Assembly (NCBI GenBank): GCA_903813345.2
Contig: CAIIXF020000001.1
Location: forward strand, 5,270,001-5,334,000
Length of the DNA: 64,000 nt
Direction of reading: 5' to 3'
DNA from: Owenia fusiformis
Lineage: Eukaryota > Annelida > Polychaeta > Sabellida > Oweniidae
The notes under the pieces were generated by a model. The model made no database searches. It had not been told where the DNA came from and was given only the letters and a program-made list of their open reading frames with translations. The position numbers were made by a program, and so were the translations under genes. The first letter of the stretch is position 1, and each line of letters begins with the position of its first letter. Positions 46,231 to 59,500 of this stretch are shown here, in pieces.

Positions 46231-46341
46231 TCTAAGGGCTATTGGCCAGAAGTGATGGACATTAATACCACACTTTCCTTACTCATGTGTAACATAATGG
46301 CTGACATAATCTCCCAAACTGGCAGGGATTGCATTATTACT
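46231..46341 (+). CDS. Candidate internal exon, gene not recognised
   Basis: A strong acceptor (tgcatgctctttttcag|TCTAAG) and a strong donor (ATTACT|gtaagtttg) bound 111 bp, exactly 37 codons in phase 0: SKGYWPEVMDINTTLSLLMC then NIMADIISQTGRDCIIT. Both other frames contain stops. The composition looks like a real amphipathic protein segment, but I cannot assign a family or find the neighbouring exons. A weak downstream candidate starts after tttatacttgcag at 47065 and reaches a stop after 18 codons. Confidence 0.4.
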
Positions 46342-47440
46342 GTAAGTTTGAAGCTGAAATTTAATAATAACAATGGTAGCATTCGTGAATTCAACTGCTG
46401 GCTGTTGGATTAACCTACTATTTCATAAATACTTTTGTATTCCCATAGAATATGATCACAATTTTTTCACATTTTTTGTAAATAACCAAATGGTCAATGT
46501 TTCTAATTTTGAAATGTTTTGTTATACATCAATATATCTTTCAACTAGTTTTTTCAAGAAAATCTGAATTATAGAAAAAAGTTGGTCGAGACTGAAGTTC
46601 TACCTTAAATTATTTTGAATTAGTATGAGAATACACTTGCATGTATGCTTTATCAATGTATCCAGTTAAAGAGAGAATCAGAAATAGCGAGCAGCCTAAC
46701 AAAACATTGTTTTAATTTAAGAATATTTCTGGCTTATGTCATTCCTTTTCATGTCTATTTTCTAAAAATCACCAAAATTTACACTTTATTTCAGGAAAAC
46801 TAAAGATTTTTACAATAATGTATTATTTCTCTATATTTGGGAGAATTTAAACACTTTTTGCCCATTTTTGCACTTTGAATCCATTGTAACTTCACCAATT
46901 TATAATATATCAAAGATCTTTTGGGAGATATTGTATTTGAGATTGTAAGGAATAGATTGTTAGGTCAATTGTATATGTTGCTTGTAATTGTAATTTAATG
47001 TCACCCCCATAGATCTGATTCTGCCTTTAAAGTACTAAACTAAATTTCAATTTTATACTTGCAGGTGAGGATTCTGTTTGTGTATAGAATTACAACAGTA
47101 TGTAACAAAAATCGATCGTGAACTGTTCTACAATCCAATTAAATCAAGAACATTGGTTGGGTTGTTCCTTTGGAAACCTGAGTTCATTCAGTACATTGAC
47201 AGGGGATATGACATTGTTCTGTTGGAATATAGCTTGAGATGAAAAGTGAATTGACAAGAGTGGTCTTCAATGTATTCATCAATAATGATGAAAAATGAAA
47301 GAGTTGATGCTCCAGATGAGCAATGGCTATAATGACATTGACTTCATTGACAATGAATGCATGATGACTATTTTATCTATTTATCATCTGTATCTCATCT
47401 GATACAACATTGAACTACTCGTATACATAGAATTATTTTC
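46342..47440. other. Gene-poor stretch
   Basis: No recognisable coding sequence apart from the possible acceptor at 47063-47064. Nothing else stands out. Confidence 0.35.
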
Positions 47441-47454
47441 ACAATAGCATGACA

Positions 47455-47820
47455 AGCAGGTAACGGCTGTTACCTTCGCATCTAATATGGCGGATGATAA
47501 TTGTTGATTTCGATATTTTCAGTTTCCTAATTAAACTACTTTATTGTTGACTTTATGCTTTGATATTTCAACCGATTTGATCATTTGTTTATTGGAAGAT
47601 ATTGTTAAACTGTTGCACCTTTGCATGATATATGAACAAATGATTATACTCCAGAGTTTCCATGTCATATAAGTCGGTTTCAGTTCAAATGTCAAAGAAT
47701 CACATCAACTGTAAAGTTGTTTAATTCGATGAAAACTAAAAAATATCGAAATCGACACTTCTCCTCCACCATCTTTGATGTGGAGGTGACAACCGTTTAC
47801 CATGTAACAATATGAATTGT
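47455..47820. repeat. Imperfect foldback element
   Basis: The left part (ggtaacggctgttaccttcg...tatggcgg...gatttcgatattttcag...attaaactactttattgttga) is mirrored by the right part (tcaactgtaaagttgtttaatt...aaaaaatatcgaaatcgac...caccatctttgatg...ggtgacaaccgtttacc). Arms are about 130 bp and diverged. Confidence 0.65.
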
Positions 47821-48619
47821 GATAGATTCTGATTTAGAAATTACAGATGTTTAAACTTGCAAGGCTGATTTCTAAATTCCGCAAAATTTTAGATAGGTCC
47901 ATATAGACATATGATGATATTCTTAAAGCTTCGGGCCAGAAAAAGGATTAACTTATTGCTCATTTTGAAAAATATCTAACAATCGTAGAATAAGCCAGTT
48001 CTTTGGTTCACCAAAAGAGCGACCATGATTGTATAAGAAAGGATTATTAACTGAAACTAGACTAGAGAGATGTAGTGAGAACAGTTTTTCAAAGTAATAA
48101 AATACAAGTCATTTGTGTATATATGTACTAATATAACATTATTTATTCATGATATTTTACAATTCTATATACATAATTACAGACTTTGTACAAATAAGAT
48201 ACATACAACTATTCGTTAATGTCATCAACCACTGGAAGCAAACAAGATTATGTGGGCCTATTGGCCTCAGTCATATATCTGTACCTTACAAAATTACATG
48301 AAATTGCCTAATAAAAAATTGTCTCTTCAGTATGTTTAAATGCAAGTTTGTCTATTTGAATGATGACAGAGTTGAGGAATGAAGTGAACCTATGGTCAGT
48401 TTGGCTGAAAAAGTACTATCTTTGCTTAGTTCTGTATAAAAATCATAAAAATGTGTGTTCTAGCTAAAATGCTATGTGTATAATTTAGTGTATATGACAT
48501 GTACACCATATTAAAAGTTGCACATAAAACTAAACAATTTGTTCAAACAATAATAATCAATAAATATTGTTAGGGGATCATGGGGATTGATCTAAAATGT
48601 TATTACTCAGATTTTGGAC

Positions 48620-48800
48620 AACATTGAACTAGAAAACGGCAACATCGCAAAGTTGCAAATCCCACGCAACACAACATATTTTATTAAATGCTTTGTTATT
48701 TTGAACATAACCTGATAGGAATAACCAGGAAATTGTAGAATCCAGTAGCCTTGTCTCATTTTGGAAAAATTTACACCCAAAATGTGACTAAATTATGTGA
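48620..48800 (-). repeat. End of an 'atcccaacgaac' family repeat
   Basis: aactagaaaacggcaacatcg...gcaaatcccacgcaac is the characteristic end in minus orientation. The other end is not clear. The surrounding 47.8-50.2 kb holds only AAAATGGC-type fragments (for example 49860-49895) and no gene that I can see. Confidence 0.55.
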
Positions 48801-50269
48801 CTATATATAGAGATTAAATTCTAATCAGGTAAATCACTGGTATTTTTGTGTTATTTCCCTAAGAAATGGTGGCTATTTTGAATTCAGCAGTCAGTTTGAA
48901 AAAAATCATCCTGAGCTAATTTCTATATTCATATGGCATCAGCATAGCCTATAAAATTTGAAGCAAATCTGTCAAGTGGTATTTGATATACTGTGAAGTG
49001 TGAATTGCTTTAAAGGAACATGCCTATCCTAATATGGCAGCTAGACACATATATTTACTTTCCATATTTAGCAAAACTCTGGAAAATGTTTTAATATAGT
49101 CAATTTTGACAATTTAGAAATGTATTGCTCATTTCCAATAAGCTGCCATCTTTTAGGATTTTGCTCAGGAAGTGATATCATTGATTCTCAACTGTCATTA
49201 CCTTGCCTCTATTAGTATAGGAAAGTAGCACAAAATCATTTCAAGACAAGTGTTCCTTACTTTACTTTATGCACAAAAATGATTTCAGAGCTTGTCAGCT
49301 TAGAATAAAAGATACTTTTAGAAGGATTAAATCAGAGACTTTGAAAATGAATATTCATCCCGTTTGTAACTCTTAATATTATATACTAAGTTGAGAGTCG
49401 ATGACATCACTTTCTGAGTGAAATCTTAATAGATGGCATCCTACTGGAATTGAGCACCACATTTTTAAGTGATCAATATTGACCATATCAAAACATTTTT
49501 CCGTGTTTTGCTAAACATGGCTAGTATATATATATAGTTATAGCTACCACATTAGGAGATGGTTTAACAAGGAATATCCTTTAATTTGACATCCATTTTA
49601 ATTTGGCGGATTGATAAAAATGCCAAATTAAGTTTCTGTCAATTTTTTGACAATGAAATTCCATGGATTTTCATCTAGTGCCTTCACCTTGCACAATAAA
49701 ACTTTGGTGAAAATCTTGACTGAAACATATTATGTCATGGATAAAATGTCAGAGTCCACGCTGGTTTAGATAAAACAATCTTTTACCAGGAGAGATCAAA
49801 TTTTGCGCAATCCGCCAAATTAAGTAGTGCCAAATTAAAGCAATTTACAGTATCAAATATTACATTTTTCACAAAAATGGCTGCCATTTTGACCCAGTAC
49901 GTTGACTAGTATTTGGAAAGGTGTTTTGTTCGGTGGGATAATTATTGAACTGTTCGTAGTCTCTCTCTCTGCCAAGTTGACCATTATTAGCTGAATGAGC
50001 TACTGAAGATACACTTAATTTGACGCTACTAAATTTGCTGGCGGATTTGCTCAATTTGAATACTTACACAAGTGAAATAATTGCAAATTACTAATTCTCA
50101 AGGGATTTTCCAAAATAGATCCGTCAAGTTGAAACAGTAGCCAAATTAAGTTTATCTACAGTATTCACAGAAAACTGAGAAACGATTATTCTCCATTTGC
50201 AATGTTCATATATTAGTACATGCAATGATGGGTACTAGTACAAACTAAAAATTTCAAAAAGGCCTTAGT

Positions 50270-50690
50270 TAGCTTTAATGTCCTGTTTAAGAACCCCTAT
50301 GCTAACTATTAAAAATGATTCTATCAAATTTACTATACCACATTGATGTACTTGTTGAGATCGTGGGCATTCATATTATTGAAAGCCCATGTTGAGATTC
50401 AATCAACTTGAGTTTTTCTGAGAAAATAAGGATTTCAGCCATGTCAGCAAGGGTGCATTGCCATAACATGGTGACATACATGATGGTATCTCCACGCTGG
50501 TCAATGGTGTATGTCCCCATGTTGAGTCAATGCACCCTTGCTAAAATCCTCATTTTCTCAGAACTCAAGTTGATCGAGTCTCAACAAGTAGATTCATGTG
50601 GGATAGTATTGCTAGAATTTTCAATAGTAAGAATAGGGGTTCTTAAACATGTTAAACAGGACATTGGACCAGCTTTTAAGAACTTTTTGT
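50270..50690. repeat. Foldback element with about 190-bp arms
   Basis: Left arm about 50278-50465 (aatgtcctgtttaagaacccctat..., tacttgttgaga, caacttgagtttttctgagaaaataaggattt, agcaagggtgcattg) and right arm about 50510-50672 in reverse complement. The small loop contains catacatgatggtatctccacgctgg. The 97-residue ORF at 50408-50701 follows the right arm and is not a gene. Confidence 0.8.
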
Positions 50691-50869
50691 TGGAAGTGTA
50701 GTGGTTGTATCTGCATCCCAAAAAATTATCACTGCCATGAAACCATTCACAGTTTACACTATCTTATAATGTAGACTATGTTGAACAATTACAATATTTT
50801 GGTTCACTTGTGAAAAATCACACAGTTTCATTTGCAATTTTTAAAACAGGACTGGCTTGTGTGAAATAA

Positions 50870-51260
50870 TTGTTCACAAATATTAACAAAATCCCTCCAC
50901 TACTTTTCCAATTAAAGCAAAAAATGAGTAAACACACATAAAGATGGCGCCATATTTCAAATTGCCTGCTTTACCAGCCAAACTGACATTGGAAAGTGTA
51001 ATAATTGCTTCTAAATATTCACATATAAAATTTCAACAAAATCTACTCTAGCCTACTTTTCCAGCTATAGCAACAACGTTAAATAAACTCACATAAAAAT
51101 GGCAGCCTATTAGCCAAAATATTTTTTTATTAAAAACACTAATATTTACGTTTTGTATGAAAGTATCTAAAATACTGTAAAATTGACACTAAAATGGTAG
51201 CCATTTTGAAACCGGTGGACACTTTGAAAATTGGCTTCTGAGCAGAACTTGCACTCACAA
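50870..51260 (-). repeat. Dispersed AAAATGGC-type repeat
   Basis: It contains cctccactacttttccaattaaagc, aagatggcgccatatttc, aaaatggcagcc and ttgaaaattggcttctgagcagaactt in the order seen in the copy at 11575-11945. Confidence 0.65.
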
Positions 51261-51682
51261 GGGTAGAATCACAGTTAAAATGACATTTCCTTAACATTTT
51301 TCAAAACTCTTCTTTAAGTGCAGAACCACCAATCCTTCTAAGCAGGTATTCAGAATCCGTACCTCCTTCTTCCCCCTCCTGTAACCAATTTGGAAGCACC
51401 CGATTAAACTGAATCACGTGATCTAATTATGCGCAATGACTTGTACATTATTTCTGTCGCAGTGTTGCGGCAGCCAATCAGAGTTCTTAATTGGGGAAAT
51501 GCTAACTGCTTATTGCAGGGGGTAAAAAGAATATATTCTGGATTTTGAAGCCCTGTGATCGGAGGATGAGAACCACCTTAATGTGAAAACTTGGCAATTC
51601 AGTGGCTTGCATTTAATATGTAGCTCCTTATTATCCCATGTATTCTATCCAATAATGTTCAATCTGTATCATGGTATTAAAA

Positions 51683-52125
51683 TATAGGGTGTCTCAAAAA
51701 ATGTTCTCAAAAAATTTCAACACCACACGAGAATTCTTACGAACACAGTTTCCTGAAAGTCTGATCTCTCTATATGAAGACACTGACCTATTTCCCCAAA
51801 TTTGATACCCCTGGACATCTTTCTCTGGGGTTATTTGAGATCAAGAATAACTTACAGCCAACATCTGAAGAGAAATCCAAAACATTCCACCAGAAACATT
51901 AATTTTTCAAATGCAATGAATAATGTAGCAACAAAGATGCAGGCTATCATCGGGAGACAAGGAGAATACACCGATCGTGAGGTGTAAAGGTAAAGGGTTG
52001 AAGCATCAAATAGGCAAGACTGAAGTAAGAACTGCGTATTGTGCAAAAAATATCTGAAAATATTGATTGGTTTATCTGTGCTGAAGTACATGTACTATTG
52101 GGGACATTTTTAGAGACACCCTGTA
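51683..52125 (+). mobile_element. Mariner-like relic with transposase 3' remnant
   Basis: The ends tatagggtgtctcaaaaaatg and (inverse) atttttagagacaccctgta bound 443 bp. Inside, the plus strand reads IPLDIFLWGYLRSRITYSQH, clearly like the conserved 'TPLDFFLWGYLK..VY' segment that follows the last catalytic Asp of many mariner-type transposases. Only this C-terminal fragment remains, so the copy is internally deleted. Confidence 0.8.
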
Positions 52126-53393
52126 TATATTTGTCTGAAACAAAGATATGACTTACTTTGTACAAATATTCACTTGCGTTGTAAACTAATCTCAGCAAAT
52201 CATAATAAACTCTTGTGAAGATTAAAAAGACAATATTGCACATTTTATAATCTGTCTCTCTTCTTATGCATTTAAAGAGATATGCCTTTGACTATATACA
52301 GATATATAATGTATTATAATCATTGTGAATATGACAATATGAGGTCAGAGATGCTTATTAGTTCCAGAATTCCAAAATCAATAGAATTGCATTGTTCTAA
52401 ATGCAATTGCATTGTACATTCAGACATTTCACATATGTTTTAGACTTTATTTGGAAATATTGTTTTCAAACACCTGAACACATTTGTCAAGTTTTACCTT
52501 TGAAGTGCTCACACACACTTGGCTAATGATGATCAGTTAATATTGTTTACTATCATATTAAGTACACATTAGCCATTTTAATTGTATATATTACTTATAA
52601 TGAGAATATAAAGATAAATTTCTGATTGAGATTCAGGATTAAAATTCATAAAATTAAAAAAGATCCAAAAAGTCCATGTGTTTAAAATAACATTTGCACA
52701 ATATAGTGAAATGTGTAACTGAAAGAAATAATTCTCAGATTGTTCAAAACATTGTACATCTGAACTTATTGTACATCTGATTAGAATTACAATTCACATA
52801 GGTGATATTTAAAGTGTGTTATCCCTATATGTTATCCTCTGGCTTCTCTGCTTTTTAGATATAAATTTAAACCAAATTGTCATGGAAACAAGGACATAAA
52901 CATATACATGTCCTCACAAATGGGTGATCCTCTATAGATTTTCATCCTGAATACCCAACCATAATCAATGGAAGAAGGGTTTACGAAAAAACTGACGACT
53001 GATCTGTCGGTCTTTATCGTTAAGATGAATAGATACAAAATTAGAAGAGGAATATAAAATTAAAAACTAGGAATCCAATGACTACAGTACAAGGTCATGA
53101 TTAAAACGTGTTTAAAACATTTTTAAACTTCTGATCAGTCTCTATATACTTAGAAATATGTAGAATTTGATAGTATATAGCCTTAGCCTAATATCAATGT
53201 TCTGTGGAGATAACCAGAAACTAGCATCTATAGGATTTTCTGATTACAATCATGGCATCTAGTATTATACAGAATAATATGGCCCATGTAGCATTGGCAT
53301 GGTAATGGGTAGTTATCATCAACTTCAAAGTTTACACCACCATACAATCCAAATAGTTTGTGCTCAGCTTACGACATTGATTGCTTTTCTGTT
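52126..53393. other. SULF 3' UTR / downstream region
   Basis: AT-rich DNA downstream (minus strand) of the SULF stop codon. Several TTTATT hexamers could serve as polyadenylation signals, but none stands out. No other gene is seen. Confidence 0.35.
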
Positions 53394-53578
53394 TTACCAA
53401 TCATGGTTGTCAATAATTTGTAACCTATTATTGAGATCATACATTGATTTAAAATCTGGGTCTAACGTGAAGGGGATTGTAGGCCCAATAAGATCTGGCA
53501 ATTCATTGATGTCATTTCCAGAACCTTCTCCACTACCTCCACTGCCTTCATCATTGTCTCTGTTGTTCACATCAAAAT
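53394..53578 (-). CDS. SULF: SULF last exon (C-terminal tail)
   Basis: Acceptor gaacttcttccag|ATTTTG, phase-matched to the previous donor, reading [20 protein letters not shown] then [20 protein letters not shown] and ending IIDNHDW, TAA (53396-53394). Its coding character is clear and the phase fits, but the assignment to SULF rests on phase and order alone because the tail is not conserved. Another exon could sit in the 5.5-kb gap. Confidence 0.75.
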
Positions 53579-56500
53579 CTGGAAGAAGTTCATCAGGCTT
53601 TATATTTTAATTCATATAAGTTCATAAAGAGTGATATTATTATTGTATATAATGTGGCAGAAATAAATATATTTAATGTCTTGTGAATTTTTTTAAAAAT
53701 CTTTGATAAGGGACAATCAAGTCTATAAACTAGAAATTGGCAACTGACAGAGAAGCAAATCCCAATGAACAAAAAAATATCCTTAATCTGTATAAATGTC
53801 CAATATAATATTTACCATCTACTCTACCCTTGATTTGCAGATAATAAGACAGACATGTAACTAAATGTAACCATAGTTTGAAGAGATCCCTAAAGTATAG
53901 CGAATTCTCGCTTTAGGTAGCCATTTTGAAATTTCATAAATCTTCCCACAAAATATGACAAAAAATCAAATCAAGTTATTTTCCGGACAGATGTTCAGAG
54001 AATGGAGGGATTCACTAAATCCTTATTGAACTTCGTTCATTGGGATAACAAGCTTCTCATGGGAATTCAAGAAACGAGACAAATATTTCATATTTAAAAC
54101 AAATAAAAATAAAAACATCAAACTGAAGCATCTAACTGCAGCATTCAGGCATTAGCAAAAAAGCAAAAAAAAATTTTTAATAAATATATTTGATTTTGTA
54201 TTTTTAATATAAAAGAAATCTTTTGAATTTGAAAGACAGAGATTTAGTCCTGGATTTTGTTGTTAGGTATGATAATGCCTGGAATAAGTGGAACATAGGA
54301 TCTTGCTAATTTCTCCTAACCTCTTCATTGGATATTTCATTGACTAGGCTTTGAATAAAAAAAACTCACACCTTGTACCAACGTACCCACTTAGGTGGGT
54401 CACGATACAGTCTTCGAAGGATTCAATTTTTACTGTTTCAAAAGATTATTCTTAGTTGATGCTTTAACTTCATGTACTTATCCACTCATGGCATTTAAAG
54501 ATGTGAAATTCTGATGAAGGATAAAATAAATAAAATAGCAAAGATAAACAATTCTGCAATCTGGCCTTATTTTATGACTAGACAAATGTTAGACCTATAA
54601 GACATACATGTAGGCCTACGAGTGCATAAATGCATCTACAATTCGGCATAGGAGATTGAATATTCTTAATATTTAAAAGATTGAACCCTTCAAAGACTCT
54701 ACCATGCCCTATATGGGTTTTTTATACAAAGCCCATCATTGACTAGCATGACATTTCAACCATGAGATGCAAAACAACACCATGCATAGACCATCGAAAA
54801 AAGAAGAATGGTAGATGAATAGCATGCATGCAATGAAAACATAGTTTTTGTTCAATGTTAGAATGGCATTACTTGGAAAGAAGAAACAGCATTTAAAAGC
54901 AATCATGCATCTAAATGAGATAAAAAGCAGCATCAATGTGTAGCAAGTATTGAACAGTGCTGCTTGTAAGTATTCACAGATGAAATATTAGAGGGGTTCA
55001 CACAATAGCAAAATCATATTTGCTACCGCATCTCTATTTAATTGAACTACTTCACATAAATCTGGTGAATGCTGGCGGATCCAGGGGGGGATTTTAGAGC
55101 CCCAAAAATTTTGTAGGGCCTCAAAAATGAGCCTTTTGGGCCCAAAAGTTTTCCCTGACTATAAATTTTCCCCCTTTCCCCCTTATTAGCTTCTGTATTG
55201 ACTAGTGAATGTGTCATGGATTTTAGATAGGTTCTGCTAAAACGTTGTGTGAAACCTCTCTACAGAGAAAATCTCTACACTTAAACTTCCAGTTGTGACA
55301 AAACGTAGAATAACCCACATAAAAATGGCCACTTAATAAGCCAAACTGTCATTGGGCAGTGTAATACATGTATGCTACCAAAAGTATCAACAAAATCACT
55401 CCAGTACTTTTCCAGTTAAAGCAAAAAAACAAAAGAAATTGCCTGCTTCCCCTCCATCCCATTTATCTGATCATTGGGTATGATAAAGTAGAACAAGATG
55501 TATGAAACAAAGGACCAGGTATAGTATGCATGGCAAGTGATTTCAGATGGTCATATCTTTCACCATGAGCACTTTCTCAATTTAAATATGACATTTCCTA
55601 TTAACACAATATGTTAAACTGATAATATTCAAGTTTAAGGGAACTTTCTAAATACCTGCCATTAGTGGTGGTACGGTGAATCGGCAACTTGAATAACCAT
55701 TCTTTTGGACTAAAACGTCTTCCTTATTTATAGCATGTGAATCATGAATCGAAACCGGAAGTAGAGCTCACCCTCGTTTTGGTTTTCAAAATTTTGTTGA
55801 ATTTTCATGTTTTGGAGCATAATAATGGATTGAATGGTAAGTTTTAGAAGGTTATATTTCTTTTAAAATATTTGAATTAATTTGATTAATCATCGTCAAT
55901 TTGCTCCCAATAATCAAGTCTGAAAAACTGGATAATCCCACCACTACCTGCCATGTTAATTAACCTGCATCAGCCACCAGTGGTGAAACTGGTAACTACC
56001 TACTCACATCTGGGTAATTAGGCAATTCAATGGCCTCCTGTCAAGTACCCATAATCTTGGATGAAGAATGCCTTATTTACTTACTGAGAAAGGCAGTCTT
56101 TTATAAGGGGGAACAAGAAAACTGAAGCACAACATAAAAACTAACTTCCTAATTCCTAAAACTTGAAATAAAAGCGAAATCATAAAGAACATTTATACAG
56201 GGTGTTCCAAAAGTAACAGGACTGGTGCTGGCATTTTGTCAATTTTGCACTGAGTGTCTTCAAATTTTCACAAATTTACTTTGTAGTATTGCAACTAAAA
56301 TTGTAAAGTTTCAGAAAAAAAGATGAAATGCGGTTAGAGTTATGGTTGCTATAGAAACATGACATCACAATACCCGGGGCAACTTTTCCGTGAAAATATG
56401 ATATCTCACATTTTTGTATTACTGAACATCTCTTGTTTATTGTATCAGTTCCTTTGTTGTAAAGGTGTTGCATATACAACTCAGATTCAAGTATAATTTC

Positions 56501-59500
56501 ATAATGATAATAATATTTATTCAATTTCCTGGAATATCACTATGTATAAGGGTCTGGACAATTCACGGTTGAGTTTTTGAAAAGACCCAATTTGAAGCCA
56601 GTCATCTACCTTGATAGCGCGCCTGCCCGCAGGTCACCATTTAAGACCATGCAGCTGTAGAGGAGCTAGGTCTTGAGTCTAAAACCATGCACCATACTCC
56701 TCTGATCATGCAATATCTAATGTTTACTTATATTGAGAATGGAATGCTAATCAGTGCTGTAGGACCTTTAAAGATGGGAATGACCTTCTCCAAATTGTCC
56801 AATTGGCCCTGCGTGACATGTCATCAAATGGGTTCACTCGTGTGTTTGGGTAATGGATACAGAGTACTACTCTTGTACTCACCAAAGAGGAGCCTATTTT
56901 TCAAAGTAGAGGATACATAGGAATATCAAATGATGTAAAACAAATGTAATTCCAACCAGTTGCTGCATTTCAACTTTGATATGGCATGTACAAAATGATA
57001 TGGCATGTACAAAATGTTTAATGTCTCTGTAACTTTTTGCGTGAAATATTGCCCCGGGTATTGTGATGTCATGTTACTATAGCAACCATAACTCTACCCG
57101 AGTTTCATATATTTTGTCGAAACTTTGCAGTCTTAGTAACGATACATGAAAGTACATTATGTAAAATTTTGAAGACGATTGGTGCATATTAAACAAAATG
57201 CCAGCACCAGTCCTGTTACTTTTGGAACACCCTGTATACATGTATAGAGGTTATTTAGTGAGAAGATTGCTATGTAAAATGTATTCCTAGAGAAAATATG
57301 ATATTGGCGGAAAATATCATATTGACCGATAGCTCAAGTGTCAATATACTTGAGCAAAATAGAGCCTCCAAGTGCGCTCCTTAGTGATTTTTCAATTACC
57401 TCTTCTGCACTAAGGTTCCAATACACCATTGGAAAGCTGAGAGTGTCAGCTTTAAGAATCCAACTTACATTCTAATTTTCGCTGAATGCAAAATTTGTTA
57501 TTAACCCTTTCATCACCAAGGGGTAAAATTAAGAAATAAACAGTACATTGGAATCTTTAGTTCAGAGGTGGTCATTTATATCACCCTAGTTTGCTCACTA
57601 ATATGATATTTTCCTTGGCCAATATCACATTTTGCCAAGGAAAAATTCATATTCCATCATGACCATGAATAACCTGTTTATTCCATATAGTTTTTTTTCT
57701 GAAACTAATTTATTTTAAAGTTTTGTTTGTCATCACCCAATAATGGTGACACAAAATGGCATGATTTAATATATACTAATAAAATATTTTCAACTTTTAT
57801 TGATTTTTTATTACCTTTTATTGATTTCTATATTGCAGAATTATGATAGGTTTGTATGTGTACGTCACATATGTGTGTTACACCAGAAGTGTTAATATGT
57901 GCAGTCCAAATATTCTGAAAAAGTCAGAATGCAATGAGAGTGTGTTTAATTAAGTTTAAACTTTATTTTATGTTAGGTGATGATGTTCTTTTTAGTCAAT
58001 GGGGGCACGATCAATTTTATATTGTAGATGGACTGGTAAAACAGTTTTTAACAAAGATGTTTACTTGTGACAGGGCCATAAAAAAATTATGGAATAAAAA
58101 GGTCAGTTCATGATTGATTTTCAATATGAATTTTATTCCAGAGTAATGTGATATTGACCGAGGGAAACATGATATGAATAAATGAGTGCAACAAGTGGGT
58201 GTCCACATGATATTTCCTGGGGTAATAACCTATATATATGTATCTACTTTGCTAATGATGGGATAAAAAACTAAACTCCCTTAACATGTAGAAGTGTAGT
58301 TAGTAGTGATAAAACAAACAATACCTGAACAGTGTGTAAAAGAGAGATTTGTGTATCAGGGATCACACTGTCTCTTTCAAACTGTTGCTGGATTGTCTAG
58401 ATTTGATAAAGACATGTATATAAATTCATGTATTAGAAAAAGAGTGAATCAGAGTCCATTGGCGTCGGAAGAGGGAGGGAATTGGGGGCGACCGCTCCCC
58501 TAGATTGGTGTGTGCTTCACGCATGACCCATCCATACCCAAAAGTCGCCCTCCCCTCGGCAAATCCTTCTGACGCCCCTAGAGTCCAATGTATAGTAAAG
58601 CACAATATATAACACCACACACATATAAGAGAGTCATGCTAAGAATTAAAAGCAAGAAGTACACACATCATTGGCACCTCTGTGTTGCTATGACAACACA
58701 TGTCGCTATGACAACAAATCAATGCCCCCTGGGTGGAATGGTTTCAACATTCTGCGCCCTCTTACAGTAGTGCCTAAGAAAAAAAGAAAGAATTCAGCAT
58801 AAACAACTAAAGCATAGGCTTCAGATAAAAAGTGCAAGACTTTATGTTTCTCATGAAAGGATCGTACATGTGATCAAGAGGAAACACATTCCAATATCAC
58901 TTAGAGTTAGTCTTATATAAAGCCTTACAACATAATACACTAATGAGTGCAATTAGGGTATCAATATAACAGCAAAAAATTGAAAAAAAAATTAAGTAAG
59001 GTTTGTATACATAGTTTGGAAAAATGATTTCAGATTTTTAACTTACCCTCCCCAGGCTGTTTGCTCCGCACTGTACATTCCTTGGCACCTTTGCATTTCC
59101 GTAGTTTGTTAAGCTGCTCGTGAAGTTGTTGAAGGACTGGGTAACTCAAGTCATGCACTGCATTACGTAGCTAAAAGCAGAAATATAAGGATGGTGCTGT
59201 AGGCGATGGAGATTTATAGTTTTTAAAATCTTGAACCCAAAAGAAACATTACTTTTTGATTTGTTCCATGATCTATGAGAGAGATGGATGAAACAACTAA
59301 GCAAAGATATGTTAAATAAAGCTGAAATTTGAAACATTGATTTGTACTCTTATCTATCTGGAATTCCAGTGGCTTTGTAATTAGTCTATATCATCACCTT
59401 ATCACTTTCAATTCTCTGGTTTTAGAGACATACATGTATATTCAAAAGGATACTTTTAACATTTTGAGCTTTACCATACAGAATTTGTTCTTGTATGAAA

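Noticed and set aside
53299-53610. Plus-strand 103-residue Pro/Ser-rich ORF
   Set aside because: Antisense shadow of the SULF last exon, whose minus-strand frame has splice support.
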